Source of the DNA: CAYFLR01 sp964343805
Lineage (GTDB): Bacteria; Bdellovibrionota_B; Oligoflexia; CAYFLR01
DNA length: 12,797 nt
Assembly: GCA_964343805.1 (NCBI GenBank)
Contig: CAYFLR010000103.1
Coordinates: 1 to 12,797, forward strand
Direction: 5' to 3'
The stretch's first letter is position 1, and each line of letters begins with the position of its first letter. Shown one piece after another: positions 12,723-12,797 of this stretch. Below the pieces are notes generated by a model. The model was given only the letters and a program-made list of their open reading frames with translations. It had not been told where the DNA came from and made no database searches. The translations under genes and the position numbers were made by a program.

Positions 12723-12797
12723 TTAATAAGAATAGGTGAAGCCAACACAGCGGAGGTTGCACGAAGCTTGCCATTCAGAATCGCGCGTCCGCAAGGC
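12723..12797 (-). CDS. Possible 3' end of a minus-strand gene at the window edge
   Basis: The minus-strand frame entering at 12797 is open for 24 codons (ALRTRDSEWQASCNLRCVGFTYSY) and stops at TAA 12725-12723. The ending with LRCVGF recalls C-termini of secreted SUMF/DUF1566-like proteins, but this is far too short to decide, and one plus-strand frame is also open to the edge. Base composition (about 60% G+C) differs sharply from the gene to the left. It could equally be non-coding repeat sequence. Confidence 0.2.
   Translation of the reverse strand, partial: ALRTRDSEWQASCNLRCVGFTYSY

Overview
The window reads as a moderately AT-rich stretch (about 42% G+C in the gene lines I sampled) of a Gram-negative, didermic bacterium. 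Evidence for this is several lipoproteins and secreted proteins, a periplasmic c-type cytochrome with a TauE/SafE-type membrane partner, a hybrid histidine kinase with an HPt domain, and a near-perfect sigma-54 promoter. The mix of secreted hydrolases, lipoproteins with relaxed lipoboxes and TldD/TldE would suit the Bdellovibrionota (Bdellovibrio/Bacteriovorax-like) lineage. That assignment is inference; no ribosomal or other marker gene is present. Two 10-N assembly gaps (351-360 and 1376-1385) both fall inside genes, so this is a draft scaffold.

Layout. Positions 1-1164 (minus) hold a secreted zinc metalloprotease of the HExxH...E type, cut by a gap and by the window edge. It diverges from a YhbS-like GNAT acetyltransferase (1284-1733, plus), which also contains a gap. 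Next comes a sigma-54 promoter (1840-1855) in front of a two-domain lipolytic lipoprotein (1904-3313): a monoacylglycerol-lipase-type alpha/beta hydrolase fused to a PLA2-like CC..HD domain. It ends convergently, overlapping a CotH-kinase-like lipoprotein (4618-3299, minus) that has its own sigma-70 promoter. Upstream on the minus strand is a two-gene unit: a TauE/SafE (DsbD_2-like) membrane protein (5760-5113) and a small membrane-anchored cytochrome c (5081-4731), probably for cytochrome or metal-centre biogenesis or electron transfer. Divergent from it is a tldD-tldE pair (5872-7314, 7343-8734), the two subunits of the TldD/E metalloprotease. tldE ends against a hybrid sensor kinase (10488-8731, minus); the two stop codons share one TTAA.

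The right end (about 10.5-12.7 kb) looks accessory: about 28-35% G+C in the lines sampled and mostly unrecognised genes. It contains a small Cys-rich secreted protein (10679-11038), a tandem array of about 4.5 copies of a 62-bp palindromic unit (11042-11297), a lipoprotein of unknown function (11422-11925), and directly behind it a gene whose frame is open from 11930 to 12718 except for one amber codon at 11996-11998. That last protein has a His-then-Cys arrangement (NHH ... LNCASW) resembling circularly permuted papain-like/NlpC-P60 hydrolases, so the lipoprotein plus hydrolase could be an effector/immunity-like pair (speculative). The last ~60 bp jump to about 60% G+C and look like a different element cut by the window edge.

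The most interesting observations are the sigma-54-driven lipase-PLA2 fusion, the 62-bp palindromic array, the amber-interrupted papain-like gene with its lipoprotein neighbour, and the recurrent Gln/Asn at the lipobox -1 position.
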